From Bacillota bacterium (GTDB taxonomy: Bacteria > Bacillota > Clostridia > Lachnospirales > Lachnospiraceae): 64,000 nucleotides of DNA. Numbering within the stretch: the stretch's first letter is position 1; each line of letters starts with the position of its first letter. The stretch is taken from positions 17,110 to 81,109 of the forward strand of contig JAFAGA010000028.1 in NCBI GenBank assembly GCA_023423045.1, given 5' to 3'. Under the pieces are notes generated by a model, which made no database searches, had not been told where the DNA came from, and saw only the letters and a program-made list of their open reading frames with translations. This document shows positions 41,896 to 50,434 of the stretch, one piece after another. A program made the position numbers and the translations under genes.

Positions 41896-42468
41896 CTAAT
41901 GTTGTCTCTTAAAATTCTGCGCAAAGGAGATTAGTTTGCCATATAAGTAAACATCTCTTTGGTCAAAGAACTCCTCGGTGAAACGATCCAGAGGAAACCA
42001 CTCCACACCGCTGTTTTCATCAAAGCAGATCCTTACTGTGCTGTTTTCATCTGCGATAAGAAGATAGGCGGCAGACAGATGCAGATGGGCATTCACATAG
42101 ATGGACTTTCGGATGTGACCGAATACCGGAAGGATGTCAAGGGAAGCAATTTGATTGGTTAGCACAAGGATGTCTTCAACACCGGTCTCTTCAGCTGCTT
42201 CCTTCAGAGCCACCCGGAGAAGATCTTCGTCACCATCTGCATGTCCGCCGGTCCAGGACCAGGAATTACGGATATTATGATGAACCAGCAATACTTTATC
42301 AAAAGTAGGATTCATGATAAAGCCGGAGCTTGTGATATGCGCGATTTCATTATCTCTAAGTAAAGCCTGACTGCCATATTCCTTTATAAAGTTAAGGATA
42401 ACTTGCTTATCCTGCTCCTCCTGTCTATTCACAGGAAGATACGCTTCAATTGCTTTTATAAATTTCAT
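41896..42468 (-). CDS. NUDIX hydrolase
   Basis: A 190-residue protein with the Nudix box GGHADGDEDLLRVA then LKEAAEETG (about residues 75-97); the Arg of the consensus RE is Lys here (KEAAEE). It has an N-terminal helical extension of ~45 residues. A related layout occurs in phosphohydrolases acting on sugar nucleotides or dNTPs, but the substrate is unknown. It overlaps the upstream hypothetical gene by 23 nt, forming a minus-strand pair. Confidence 0.85.
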   Translation of the reverse strand: MKFIKAIEAYLPVNRQEEQDKQVILNFIKEYGSQALLRDNEIAHITSSGFIMNPTFDKVLLVHHNIRNSWSWTGGHADGDEDLLRVALKEAAEETGVEDILVLTNQIASLDILPVFGHIRKSIYVNAHLHLSAAYLLIADENSTVRICFDENSGVEWFPLDRFTEEFFDQRDVYLYGKLISFAQNFKRQH

Positions 42469-43492
42469 GCTGATTTCTCCTGAATGAGTTAATTAATAAA
42501 CATCGAAAGGTCAAGTCATTTATCATCCGATTGGCAGACCGCCAGTCATCCTCCAGAGCCAGGCCGATATACTGGGTCCATTTGGTGAAATAATAATGCC
42601 TTAAATTCGTTGTAAAAAATCCGCCGTTAAGCTCAAGAAGGCGGTTGACATATTCTATCTGACTGTTGACGGATGGGATCTGGTCTGAAATGCCCAATCT
42701 TGCAATCAGCTCTGTTCTGTGAAACCACATCATCCATTCCCTTGCGCTCAGTGCTTCCATGTTATCATTAAAACTGTTCATAAATACAGAGGCAGGTCCG
42801 ATGATCTGACTCCGGTATAATAATTTTATCTCCGGAATCGGTGAGAATTCAGCAAGCCTTGTGAAAGCGGCTGCCAGCATTGCCAGATTTTTCGGGCTTC
42901 TCCAGCTTTTCGTATAAGCCAGCAGACGTAAGTGGTAGATACTTGGCCACATGGCACCATCCCTGAATACCAGCTTATTCTTATATTCTTTGTATATCTC
43001 TGTAACTGACCCAAGCTGGCATACATAGTGAAAGACCTCCAGGGTATCCCTGATTTGCTCCGCTATAAACGCATCCTGTTCTCTGCCCGTATAGGCAAAT
43101 ACACAAGCCTTTATTAATTTGGTACCACCGAGATGCTTATCATCCAAAGGCTTGCCTACTCTCTCCATGCTACCCACATCAAATTTATCCCCTCGGCGAA
43201 GAAGCGCCTCCAAGGCTTCCTGGATAACATGATGTCCCGGTTCAATCCCCTTTTCCATCAGGTAGCGTATACAGCACTCCGGTTCGTCCACGCCATGAAA
43301 TGTACCGCCAAGCCAGCCATCCTCCTTCTTCAGAGAAAAAATACGGAGAATCTCCACCTCCTGAAGAAGCTTTTCCTGCAATTCCTGCAGATTCGGGCTG
43401 GAACAGTCTTCCTTTAAGATTTCCTTGTAAATTCGATATGCGATTGAGGGACATGCCCTCTGAGCGATGGATAGTGCAATTTGCGGCATCAT
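42446..43492 (-). CDS. Hypothetical helical protein, alpha-alpha toroid-like
   Basis: A 348-residue protein of alternating helices with a DGWLGGTFHG segment that recalls the QW turn of prenyltransferase/squalene-cyclase-type toroids; otherwise I do not recognise it. Conserved-looking parts are DDKHLGGTKLIKACVFAYTG, DGAMWPSIYHLRLLAYTKSW and LRHYYFTKWTQYIGLALED. No signal peptide. The start at 43492 follows GAGG; an alternative ATG lies at 43519. It overlaps the NUDIX gene, so the two are probably co-expressed. Confidence 0.65.
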   Translation of the reverse strand: MMPQIALSIAQRACPSIAYRIYKEILKEDCSSPNLQELQEKLLQEVEILRIFSLKKEDGWLGGTFHGVDEPECCIRYLMEKGIEPGHHVIQEALEALLRRGDKFDVGSMERVGKPLDDKHLGGTKLIKACVFAYTGREQDAFIAEQIRDTLEVFHYVCQLGSVTEIYKEYKNKLVFRDGAMWPSIYHLRLLAYTKSWRSPKNLAMLAAAFTRLAEFSPIPEIKLLYRSQIIGPASVFMNSFNDNMEALSAREWMMWFHRTELIARLGISDQIPSVNSQIEYVNRLLELNGGFFTTNLRHYYFTKWTQYIGLALEDDWRSANRMINDLTFRCLLINSFRRNQHEIYKSN

Positions 43493-43571
43493 AATAGACC
43501 TCGTTTCCTTACTATTCATATCTTCGTTAAGCAGAGCTGGGACAGTCAGTGAGTTATAGATCAGGATGGCT

Positions 43572-44432
43572 TCATAGAATACCCATTCTCCTCGCCGCTT
43601 CTTCCCAGTATTCTTCCTTCATGCTGTTCCAATCCGCATTGCCGGAGCTCTCCAAGCTGATCTGATATGCAAGCTTTAGACAATCCATGCAGCGATCAAT
43701 ACCTGTAAGCAATGTTCCTTCAACCAGCTTTGCCCATATATTGGCCTGTTTGGTTAAACCACTGTCATATAGCTCCTGAACAGCACCTTTTCGGTCATAA
43801 TCCAAAGATATATATTCTTCTTCCCAGGTGGACCCTTCACTGTGCAATATAACAAATTGTGTTTTTGCTCCCTTAGACCAGGGGATACCGACGGACCCGG
43901 TATTGACGATTTTCTTGCCGCCGTATTGATAGGTTCCCTGCTCATGGGTATGGCCGCAGACAATTAGATCTGTATGAATGGAGCTTAATGCATTTCTTGC
44001 CCCTTCACTGCCAATGGATAGATCTCCGCGAGACTCGGATAAAGAGCCGTGGCAATATTCAAACTCGGGATATCCTGAGTTTGCCATATGCCCCTTGATA
44101 TCCAGACTTTCAAAGAATTGAAAATCCATATCTCTTAGATTTTCATAGGTATAGCATAAACTCCCGCTGGCAGAAGAGGGGGAGTTCCAACCGTCATTGC
44201 TGCTTTGCCGATGCCTCAGAAGATATTCTTCGCGGTTGCCTTTAATAAACCAGCAGTTTTTGTGAAGTCTTAAATCATAAAGCAGATTCATGGTTAATTG
44301 GGGGTATGCACAATCACTGACATAATCACCTAAGAACAAAAGGTTCTCTATCTTTTGCTGGTTGATATGCCTGACACAGGCTTCCAGGGCGAGATGATTA
44401 CTGTGTATATCGCTTAGTACGGCAAGTTTCAT
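43572..44432 (-). CDS. Metallophosphoesterase (YfcE/ApaH-like)
   Basis: A 286-residue calcineurin-like phosphoesterase with the five metal/phosphate motifs: AVLSDIHSNHLALE, LLFLGDYVSD, FIKGNREEYLL (NRE in place of NHE), LIVCGHTHEQG and VNTGSVGIP. The C-terminal ~90 residues are helical. The family includes phosphodiesterases and diadenosine tetraphosphatases; the target is unknown. It sits 79 nt upstream of the NUDIX pair on the same strand, and all three may act on phosphorylated nucleotides. Confidence 0.88.
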   Translation of the reverse strand: MKLAVLSDIHSNHLALEACVRHINQQKIENLLFLGDYVSDCAYPQLTMNLLYDLRLHKNCWFIKGNREEYLLRHRQSSNDGWNSPSSASGSLCYTYENLRDMDFQFFESLDIKGHMANSGYPEFEYCHGSLSESRGDLSIGSEGARNALSSIHTDLIVCGHTHEQGTYQYGGKKIVNTGSVGIPWSKGAKTQFVILHSEGSTWEEEYISLDYDRKGAVQELYDSGLTKQANIWAKLVEGTLLTGIDRCMDCLKLAYQISLESSGNADWNSMKEEYWEEAARRMGIL

Positions 44433-44489
44433 TCGTTACCTCACATTAATTTTCTTCAGACAAAATTGCACTGTCCTTGATTTATGATT

Positions 44490-44864
44490 TTATTCCCCGT
44501 AAGGATATTCATGTTCTGACTTTGATTGAAATTCTTTTAAGAGAATTATTCTATCGGCGGGATCAAACTCAATGATGGAGACTCCGTCAAAGCCGTCAGT
44601 TACGCCATCATAAATACAGCGAAAATACCATTCGACCGCGACCTTGTGTCCCTGGTGCAGAAATTGCTTTATGTCCCAGGCTAAAACCCTGCCATGCTGG
44701 TTCCATTCGTTAAATCACTGCAGTATCTGAGGAAGGCCGTGATATTCCGGACCATAACACTCGCTGTAAACAATTTTTTCATGAAATATCTCATCCAGGC
44801 GGGAGGGGTCGTTATTCAACCAAGCCGTGAAATATTTTTTTATTATGGTTTCTTTTTTGTCCAT
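44490..44864 (-). pseudogene. SnoaL/NTF2-like protein with in-frame TGA
   Basis: From ATG 44864 (GGAGAG upstream) the frame encodes MDKKETIIKKYFTAW, then HEKIVYSECYGPEYHGLPQI. It hits TGA at 44717-44715 (codon 50) and continues in the same frame with FNEWNQHGRVLAWDIKQFLH and GHKVAVEWYFRCIYDG to a TAA at 44492-44490. The whole is a ~124-residue NTF2-fold (SnoaL-like) polyketide-cyclase-type protein. The TGA stands where the family has Trp (TGG to TGA fits one base change). Probably inactivated by a point mutation. Confidence 0.75.
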
Positions 44865-45279
44865 GTGCTCTCTCCTTGTTGAATTCAGCCTGCTTTTACG
44901 TGATGATTAGACAATCAAAATCCTGTCCGGTCTTTTCTCTGTTGGGTAACATTTTTTCTCCTGTGATCATTTTTGCCAAACAATAGTTCTATGAATATTA
45001 TAACTTATTAAAGGATAATGACAAGAATAAATTTCCGGGTTAGTATAGTGGAGATCGGGTGATTAATGACATAAAAATTTTTTGGGATACTAGCCAGGTG
45101 AATTGAAGGAGAAAGTACCAGAAATAAGAAATGGCGCAGATTCATATCATACACATGAATCCGCGCAAATTAGATTACAGCGGTTTAGAATACTCTGCGT
45201 ATTTCTATGCAGAAACGAGAAAGAGGTACTGTTTCATTACAGTATTCGTCCGGCAGCATGGAAGGGGGGAATATACTAT
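44865..45279. other. 415-bp gap without a gene
   Basis: AT-rich spacer between the broken SnoaL-like gene and the flavodoxin gene. It holds one imperfect stem (GCGCAGATTCAT/ATGAATCCGCGC, 45134-45167). The small open frames here lack ribosome-binding sites and family resemblance. Confidence 0.5.
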
Positions 45280-45801
45280 TTATAAGCTCTTTACATATGT
45301 TATCAAAGGTTTGATCAGGGCTTTATCTGAGTGGTCATTCGACTTCATAAGAGCATGCATCATGCCCGTTTCTTCCTCTGTCCGGTTTTTCTTTTTTTGA
45401 AGTGATTTGCACATACTTTTCAAAACGGTTTTGGAAAGGAACCCCATATTTTCATAATTGATTCCGCTTTCAAAATAATAAAAGGGAATGCTTTTTTGTT
45501 CTTCTGTCGACAAATTATTATCCCGGATATTGTTAATGAGTTCAGCGGCATTTTTGTTTGTGGCCCCTGTAGCGAATAAAATAAGCTTCTTGCCGGAGAT
45601 AAGTGAATTCTTCTTCAATTTGTCTAAACCGGTAATCCGGCCAGCCATGATGCCTCCGCCGTAAACGATCACATCATAATCGCTGATTTTCTTTGCAGCA
45701 TCTTCATAGGCAGCAAGATCGCAGGATAGTTCTTCGGAGATCCATTGGGCATATTTCTTTGTAAAGCCGGTATTGCTTTGATATACGACAACTGTTTTCA
45801 T
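45280..45801 (-). CDS. Flavodoxin-domain protein
   Basis: A 173-residue protein with the FMN-phosphate loop VVYQSNTGFTKKYA near the N-terminus, YDVIVYGGGIMAGRI and LILFATGA, the HemG/flavodoxin pattern. The C-terminal ~60 residues are a Lys-rich helical extension. It carries electrons via FMN. Its ATG overlaps the MarR gene stop by one base, and an FMN-binding membrane protein heads the operon, so a shared flavin redox role under MarR control is likely. Confidence 0.87.
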   Translation of the reverse strand: MKTVVVYQSNTGFTKKYAQWISEELSCDLAAYEDAAKKISDYDVIVYGGGIMAGRITGLDKLKKNSLISGKKLILFATGATNKNAAELINNIRDNNLSTEEQKSIPFYYFESGINYENMGFLSKTVLKSMCKSLQKKKNRTEEETGMMHALMKSNDHSDKALIKPLITYVKSL

Positions 45802-46265
45802 TATTGTCCCTCCCGTATTGAGATGAGATTGCTCTCAATCTTAGTCATTGCTTTCAAGGTAATTGTTATTTCTTCGTCCGAAAGTCCGTCATACAGCCGT
45901 TCCATAAACTCCTGTCCCCTCTCTCTATGCTTTATTTCAAGCTGCATTAACTGATCTGTCGGAGCAATTCGTACTTTTCTCTTATCCTGCTCATCCGGAA
46001 AGAGCGTAAGAAATCCGTTTCTCTCAAGTTTATTCGCGATTTGCTTCACATTTTGATGAGAGCTTCCCATTACTTCGGACAATTCATTGATTGTAGGATA
46101 ATGGTCGTGAAACAATGACAGGCAGATGGTAAGAAAAAATTGCTTGCTGGTGATGCCTTCGTAGAAGGTATCGCCGGCCGCCTGTAATTGATTATCAAAT
46201 GCGAAAAAGAGACCGAAGAGAATGGTTTTGTCATTTAGCCCGGTCAGCATGTTGCTTCTGTCCAT
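45801..46265 (-). CDS. MarR-family regulator
   Basis: A 154-residue winged-helix regulator: HTH region TINELSEVMGSSHQNVKQIA with recognition helix, then the wing LFPDEQDKRKVRIAPT containing the conserved D-x-R. MarR dimers bind short palindromes and are released by ligands or oxidation. Two copies of GTAATATATTAC sit in the operon promoter (46685-46742), making autorepression likely. It lies between the FMN-binding and flavodoxin genes. Confidence 0.9.
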   Translation of the reverse strand: MDRSNMLTGLNDKTILFGLFFAFDNQLQAAGDTFYEGITSKQFFLTICLSLFHDHYPTINELSEVMGSSHQNVKQIANKLERNGFLTLFPDEQDKRKVRIAPTDQLMQLEIKHRERGQEFMERLYDGLSDEEITITLKAMTKIESNLISIREGQ

Positions 46266-46282
46266 GATTATTGCTCCTTTCC

Positions 46283-46666
46283 CTATTCCAGTGCGATGCT
46301 TACCGCACTTTTAATTACTTCACTGGAAAGAGTGGCGCCGCTTATGGAATCGACCTGATAGGTATTTTGATTTATCATATCCATTATTATGGCCTCTGCC
46401 TTGGCACCCTTTCCGTTCTCGTGCTTAAGTAAATCAATTTCTATAATTGTATGATCCTTAACCGTAACTTCTACCTCTGCTTTAACAAAAGTTGTATCTG
46501 CGCCGCCTTGGAACGCTCCATCGGCTATCTTTGAGGGCTCTAATCCGGAATAGTACAGATTCTTTCTTTCACGATCAGCGGTTGAGGCCATAAATACAAA
46601 CATCGCAATGAGAAGCGTCAGTATTGCTGCCAGTATTCCACCTAAGAATTTTCCTGCTCTCTTCAT
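46283..46666 (-). CDS. FMN-binding domain protein, membrane-anchored
   Basis: A 127-residue protein: N-terminal membrane helix (~8-29), then an FMN_bind domain ending VDSISGATLSSEVIKSAV. The SGAT Thr is the residue to which ApbE attaches FMN in this family (RnfG/NqrC and small relatives). The domain faces outside, so it likely takes part in extracytoplasmic electron transfer. The start at 46666 has AGGAGGAT; a longer frame from 46690 is unlikely. It is the first gene of the FMN-MarR-flavodoxin operon. Confidence 0.87.
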   Translation of the reverse strand: MKRAGKFLGGILAAILTLLIAMFVFMASTADRERKNLYYSGLEPSKIADGAFQGGADTTFVKAEVEVTVKDHTIIEIDLLKHENGKGAKAEAIIMDMINQNTYQVDSISGATLSSEVIKSAVSIALE

Positions 46667-46684
46667 CAATATCCTCCTTAAATT

Positions 46685-46742
46685 AAACAAGTAATATATT
46701 ACATATTATATGTAATATATTACTTGTTTCGCTCAAAGTCAA
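46685..46742 (-). promoter_or_regulatory. Promoter with 45-bp palindromic MarR operator
   Basis: Minus-strand TTGACT (46742-46737), 17 bp, TATATT (46719-46714). The -10 is buried in a palindrome with 21-bp perfect arms and a 3-nt centre (46685-46729). Within it GTAATATATTAC, itself a perfect 12-bp palindrome, occurs twice (46691-46702 and 46712-46723), 21 bp apart, i.e. two helical turns. Confidence 0.75.
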
Positions 46743-46809
46743 GTATAATCAAAAATTTTTTGAAATTCTATGTTTGATATGATTGAATCTAAGTTTGAAT
46801 TGAGATTGT

Positions 46810-48018
46810 TTATTTCACCTGATGCCTTTTAAACCCTGTGTAAGTAAACGGAATGAGCATGGCAATTGCTGTTATGGCAAACATCGGCATGAATATGTAG
46901 GGTTCCATGGATACCCCGGGCATTTCATAAAGGTTGGGAGAAGTAATATTCCATATCGCCATCATATTTGTGGGCAGAAGATTGTTAAGCTGAACCAGGG
47001 TATCATAGGCGGCGGGAATATGAATAAACATGGGTGCAATAATTAATATGCTCGTCGCAACGATGACACGAAACGGGGAATTAAGATAGGCGGAGGCGAG
47101 CATGGTGATCGCAGAGACAAGCAGGTTCCCGAATAATACACAGCCAAAGGAAAGGAAGGACAATTCTCCCATGGTAAGAGGGTAAGGAGATAATGGCAGA
47201 GAAACTTGATGCTGTGCTGTGAAGCCGTCAAAGCCATAAATTATCATAGAGCCTAAATATACCATAAGGGAAAAAATCACACACAGAAAAAAGGCCGAGG
47301 AAAGTCCAACCAGGATTTTTGCAGTTATTAAGGACCTTTTCCCGTTTTTGGACGGAAGGATGAGCTGGTCAGCTCCGCTGGTATATTCCCCGGCAAAGAT
47401 AGGGGCAAGGCAGACAGCAATGATAAAGGCGGTAATGAGGCCTGCGGTATACATGAGGGACAAATATTTTTCATAGCCGGTCACTGCTTCCAGGATAAAA
47501 GGCTTTTGAACCCTTTGCTCCATCTGCAGCAGCTTTTGCTTCGAGCGCTCATTCATAGTCAGGCCTTCCAGTACCTGTTCCAGTTTCTTTTGCCGGATAT
47601 CATAGTAGGAGAGCGCCTGCTCTCTGGTCATATGCTGCATATCGGTCAATTCGAAATCATGTCCGGCAGAGTTATAAATACTCATTAATCCATAGATGCT
47701 GCTGTAGTGCCTGGCATATAACTGGTATTCCTCTGTATCGGTATATCTTTTGGAAGAAGCAGGTATGGCTGCATAAGCAGAGGCAGCTTCCAAGATCAGA
47801 TCCGCATCCAATTCCCTGCCGGACAAAGCTCTGACATAGGCACGGTCCTTTTTCATCCCTTCGTAATTGCTCTCGTTATCCGGTCCGGAGTTCCCGAGCA
47901 CAGAGGCGGCGCAGGTTAAAATAATCACCGACAGGGCAAGGATAAAGGAGATACCAAAGCTTTTGCGAACAAAGATCTTCTTGTATTCAAAACCTATTAA
48001 ATTCATCAAATTATTCAT
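46810..48018 (-). CDS. ABC-2 type permease
   Basis: A 402-residue membrane protein: one N-terminal segment (~22-42), a large extracytoplasmic loop (~45-185) and five more segments between ~190 and 398, the classic ABC-2 layout with a conserved FAGEYTSGADQLILPSKNGK segment after the second helix. It works with the ATPase encoded 51 nt upstream. It is the last gene of an operon headed by an ECF-type sigma factor. The substrate is unknown. Confidence 0.87.
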   Translation of the reverse strand: MNNLMNLIGFEYKKIFVRKSFGISFILALSVIILTCAASVLGNSGPDNESNYEGMKKDRAYVRALSGRELDADLILEAASAYAAIPASSKRYTDTEEYQLYARHYSSIYGLMSIYNSAGHDFELTDMQHMTREQALSYYDIRQKKLEQVLEGLTMNERSKQKLLQMEQRVQKPFILEAVTGYEKYLSLMYTAGLITAFIIAVCLAPIFAGEYTSGADQLILPSKNGKRSLITAKILVGLSSAFFLCVIFSLMVYLGSMIIYGFDGFTAQHQVSLPLSPYPLTMGELSFLSFGCVLFGNLLVSAITMLASAYLNSPFRVIVATSILIIAPMFIHIPAAYDTLVQLNNLLPTNMMAIWNITSPNLYEMPGVSMEPYIFMPMFAITAIAMLIPFTYTGFKRHQVK

Positions 48019-48069
48019 TTTAACTCCTGTTCTTTTTGTTTTGTTCAGGCTTCAAGTTTCGTTCAAGCT

Positions 48070-48930
48070 TTAAATTGCCTCATTGAAGTGATACAGATAT
48101 AAATCCTCCAGGGTGGCAGGAACGGATCGGGCAGCTTCACAGGGCTTTTCCTCGGCGGCCAGCCGCAGAAAGAGGTTCGCGCCTTCCGGCCGAAGGTTAA
48201 TAATCGGATGTGCGGCAAGGAGCTTTTCGGCTGTTTTTGGATCGACGGTGCATTCGTATATCTTGTGCTCGATCTCCTTGATAATCTCACTTAAGCTTCC
48301 CGAATGGATAAGCTGCCCGTCCTTCATCATCAGAATGCGGGTGGCGATGCTCTCCACATCCGAAACAATATGTGTGGATAATAGAACAATTCTGTCCTTG
48401 CCCAACTGTGAAATCAGATTACGGAAACGGACCCGCTCTTTTGGATCAAGACCGGCCGTTGGCTCATCTAAAATAAGAATTTTTGGATTATTCAGCATTG
48501 CCTGGGCAATTCCCAGGCGCTGCTTCATACCGCCGGAAAAAGTCTTTATTTTCTTTTTCGCAACATCGGCGAGAGATACAAGCGCTAATAATTCTACCGC
48601 TTTTTCCTTGGCTCGAGGTTTGGTAAGCCCCTTAAGACTTGCAATATAAAGAAGAAAATCGCAGGCCGAAAATTCCGGGTAATAACCAAAATCCTGGGGG
48701 AGATAACCGAGCAGTTCCCGGTAGCCCTCCTCGCTGACATCCATTCCATTGAATCTGACCTCTCCGCTTGTCGGCTTCAGCACCCCGCACATCATACGCA
48801 TTAATGTGGTTTTACCTGCCCCGTTTGCGCCCAATAACCCGTAGATTCCCTCCTGCAGGGTCAGGGAAAGCCGATCCACTGCAATTTTGTTTTTATAATG
48901 CTTTGTTAGTCGGTCAATGACAAGTTCCAT
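48070..48930 (-). CDS. ABC-2 transporter ATP-binding protein
   Basis: A 286-residue ATPase with Walker A GANGAGKTTLM, Q-loop LPQDFGYY, signature FSGGMKQRLG, Walker B ILILDEPTAGLDP and H-loop LLSTHIVSDVE. The start at 48930 begins MELVIDRLTKHYKNK. A longer frame back to 49101 would overlap the upstream gene heavily and is rejected. It overlaps the preceding membrane-protein gene by 25 nt. Confidence 0.92.
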   Translation of the reverse strand: MELVIDRLTKHYKNKIAVDRLSLTLQEGIYGLLGANGAGKTTLMRMMCGVLKPTSGEVRFNGMDVSEEGYRELLGYLPQDFGYYPEFSACDFLLYIASLKGLTKPRAKEKAVELLALVSLADVAKKKIKTFSGGMKQRLGIAQAMLNNPKILILDEPTAGLDPKERVRFRNLISQLGKDRIVLLSTHIVSDVESIATRILMMKDGQLIHSGSLSEIIKEIEHKIYECTVDPKTAEKLLAAHPIINLRPEGANLFLRLAAEEKPCEAARSVPATLEDLYLYHFNEAI

Positions 48931-49637
48931 TGCATATCCTCCGTTCTTTTGATTAACTTTACGGTTTCCATAAAAAGCAAGACTGTGAATAAGACGAACG
49001 CAAGCACCCAAATCAGAAGAAGTTCCTGTTTGTAAAATATGCTTCCCGTGCCGAGAAGAAAGCTGCTGCCGATACCGGTAAATCCAGCGATGCAGCCGCA
49101 TACATAGAAAGTATCCCTGGTATGCAGCCGGTTTACGGCAAACAGGGAGAGCCCCGAGGTTGCCAGGAAGGGAACAACCAGATAGAGGGCAGCTCTTATT
49201 ATGCCGTATTCCAAATGATCTTTCGCAAACAGCAAAACCATGAGCAGAATAATTAGGTGAACAAAGCCTGAAATAAACAGCCTTACCAGGGTTACCTCCC
49301 CTAAATTATATTTACAGCTCATCTCCAGCTCAGCCATATGGAAGGACCGGCTTCGATTAATTTCGCTTATTCCCATAAGGGACAGGAAAGGCAGCAGGGC
49401 TGAGATTGCCGAAAGTCCTATAACGGGTATTATATCCCATCTCAATATAAGAAGTGCACCGGCAAGAAAGAGAAAGGACAGCAACCAGAAGCTTCTTCGG
49501 ATATATCCTGCCTGCTGCCGGAAAAATGTAAGCCGGCTTATTCCCGGATGAGAAAGGCTGTTCAAGAATTCTTGCTTACGGATGGGCGCCGGTGCAAAAA
49601 ATACGGCCTTGATTTCCTGCTTTAAATACCTGTTCAA
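48906..49637 (-). CDS. Membrane protein of the sigma/ABC operon
   Basis: A 243-residue protein with a cytoplasmic N-terminal ~45 residues and six hydrophobic segments (about 50-68, 72-92, 118-138, 145-162, 175-195 and 205-225). It sits between an ECF-type sigma gene (4-nt overlap) and an ABC ATPase. It could be an anti-sigma factor or a second transporter membrane subunit; it lacks a zinc-finger anti-sigma motif. The function is not established. Confidence 0.65.
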   Translation of the reverse strand: MNRYLKQEIKAVFFAPAPIRKQEFLNSLSHPGISRLTFFRQQAGYIRRSFWLLSFLFLAGALLILRWDIIPVIGLSAISALLPFLSLMGISEINRSRSFHMAELEMSCKYNLGEVTLVRLFISGFVHLIILLMVLLFAKDHLEYGIIRAALYLVVPFLATSGLSLFAVNRLHTRDTFYVCGCIAGFTGIGSSFLLGTGSIFYKQELLLIWVLAFVLFTVLLFMETVKLIKRTEDMQWNLSLTD

Positions 49638-50092
49638 TAAAAATCCTCCTCTCTAAGCAGCTCTTTTATTTGCTTTAATGCAGTATTCAGCTTCCGGTAG
49701 ACCGAAAAACGTGAAATGTTTAAAATGCCGGCAATTTCCCCAACCCCCAATTCATTGGAGTAGCGGAGCAATAACAGCTCCTGCAATTCCTTCGGCAGGG
49801 AGGACATGGCTTGTCCAATGGCAAGCCTGTTCTCCCTGGGCGTAAATTCATCGGAAGAGGAAAGCTCCTCCTTTAGGGGGAGGGCAGGGGTGCGCCGAAA
49901 ATAATCTGTACACAGGTTTTTCGCGGTAACATAAAGATAAGCCAGCGGTTTTCCTCTGTTTATGTAGGTGCTTTGGCTGAAATACCTGAGGAAGGTCTCC
50001 TGTGTCAAATCCTCCGCAATTGCCTGATTTTTTACTTTGAAATAGCAATACCGATATATTTTCTCGTATTGGTCTTTGAGTTCTAAAGACAT
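49634..50092 (-). CDS. ECF-type sigma-70 family factor
   Basis: A 152-residue protein: region 2 (KIYRYCYFKVKNQAIAEDLT, QETFLRYFSQS) and region 4 (LLLRYSNELGVGEIAGILNI, SRFSVYRKLNTALKQIKELL). The start at 50092 has AAGGAGGG; a longer frame to 50206 is not supported. It likely directs transcription of its own operon, which encodes an ABC-2 transporter. No zinc-finger anti-sigma gene is adjacent; the six-helix membrane protein may fill that role. Confidence 0.85.
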   Translation of the reverse strand: MSLELKDQYEKIYRYCYFKVKNQAIAEDLTQETFLRYFSQSTYINRGKPLAYLYVTAKNLCTDYFRRTPALPLKEELSSSDEFTPRENRLAIGQAMSSLPKELQELLLLRYSNELGVGEIAGILNISRFSVYRKLNTALKQIKELLREEDFY

Positions 50093-50236
50093 AAGAGCCC
50101 TCCTTTCACTAGGTATAACGATGATATGGCATAATATGTGCGGATAAAAATAAGATTTTTGCGGATAGAGACAAGAAAGAATAATTTTATCATGATTAAG
50201 ATACATTTACCATCTGCCCGGATGGGGAGGGATACA

Positions 50237-50330
50237 ATGTACAGTATTTTATTGGTGGAGGACGAGAAAATAGAGCCGGATATTATGATAACAGACATTC
50301 AGATGCCGGCTATGACCGGAATAGAACTGC
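50237..50330 (+). pseudogene. Response-regulator remnant
   Basis: After GGGGAGGG, ATG 50237 encodes MYSILLVEDEKIE, the start of a receiver domain, joined directly to PDIMITDIQMPAMTGIEL, which surrounds the phospho-acceptor Asp. About 35-40 residues expected between these motifs are missing, and after GIEL the sequence is no longer receiver-like. This is the debris of a YesN/AraC-type response regulator. The 342-bp gap 50093-50434 holds this remnant and the 50385-50419 hairpin. Confidence 0.7.
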
Positions 50331-50384
50331 CAAGAGAGAAGGTTCAAAGCCCGGTCTCTTTTAAACAGATTTCACTAAATAGAG

Positions 50385-50419
50385 ATGGACTTGTACCCAG
50401 GGAACAGGCACAAGTCCAT
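50385..50419. terminator. Hairpin before the MerR gene end
   Basis: ATGGACTTGT (50385-50394) pairs with ACAAGTCCAT (50410-50419). No T run follows, so its strength as a terminator is uncertain. Confidence 0.4.
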
Positions 50420-50434
50420 GCATGTATGGAAGGA

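Noticed and set aside
45103..45400. Two small plus-strand frames near the flavodoxin gene
   Set aside because: They overlap the flavodoxin gene in antisense or lack initiation signals; composition is not protein-like.
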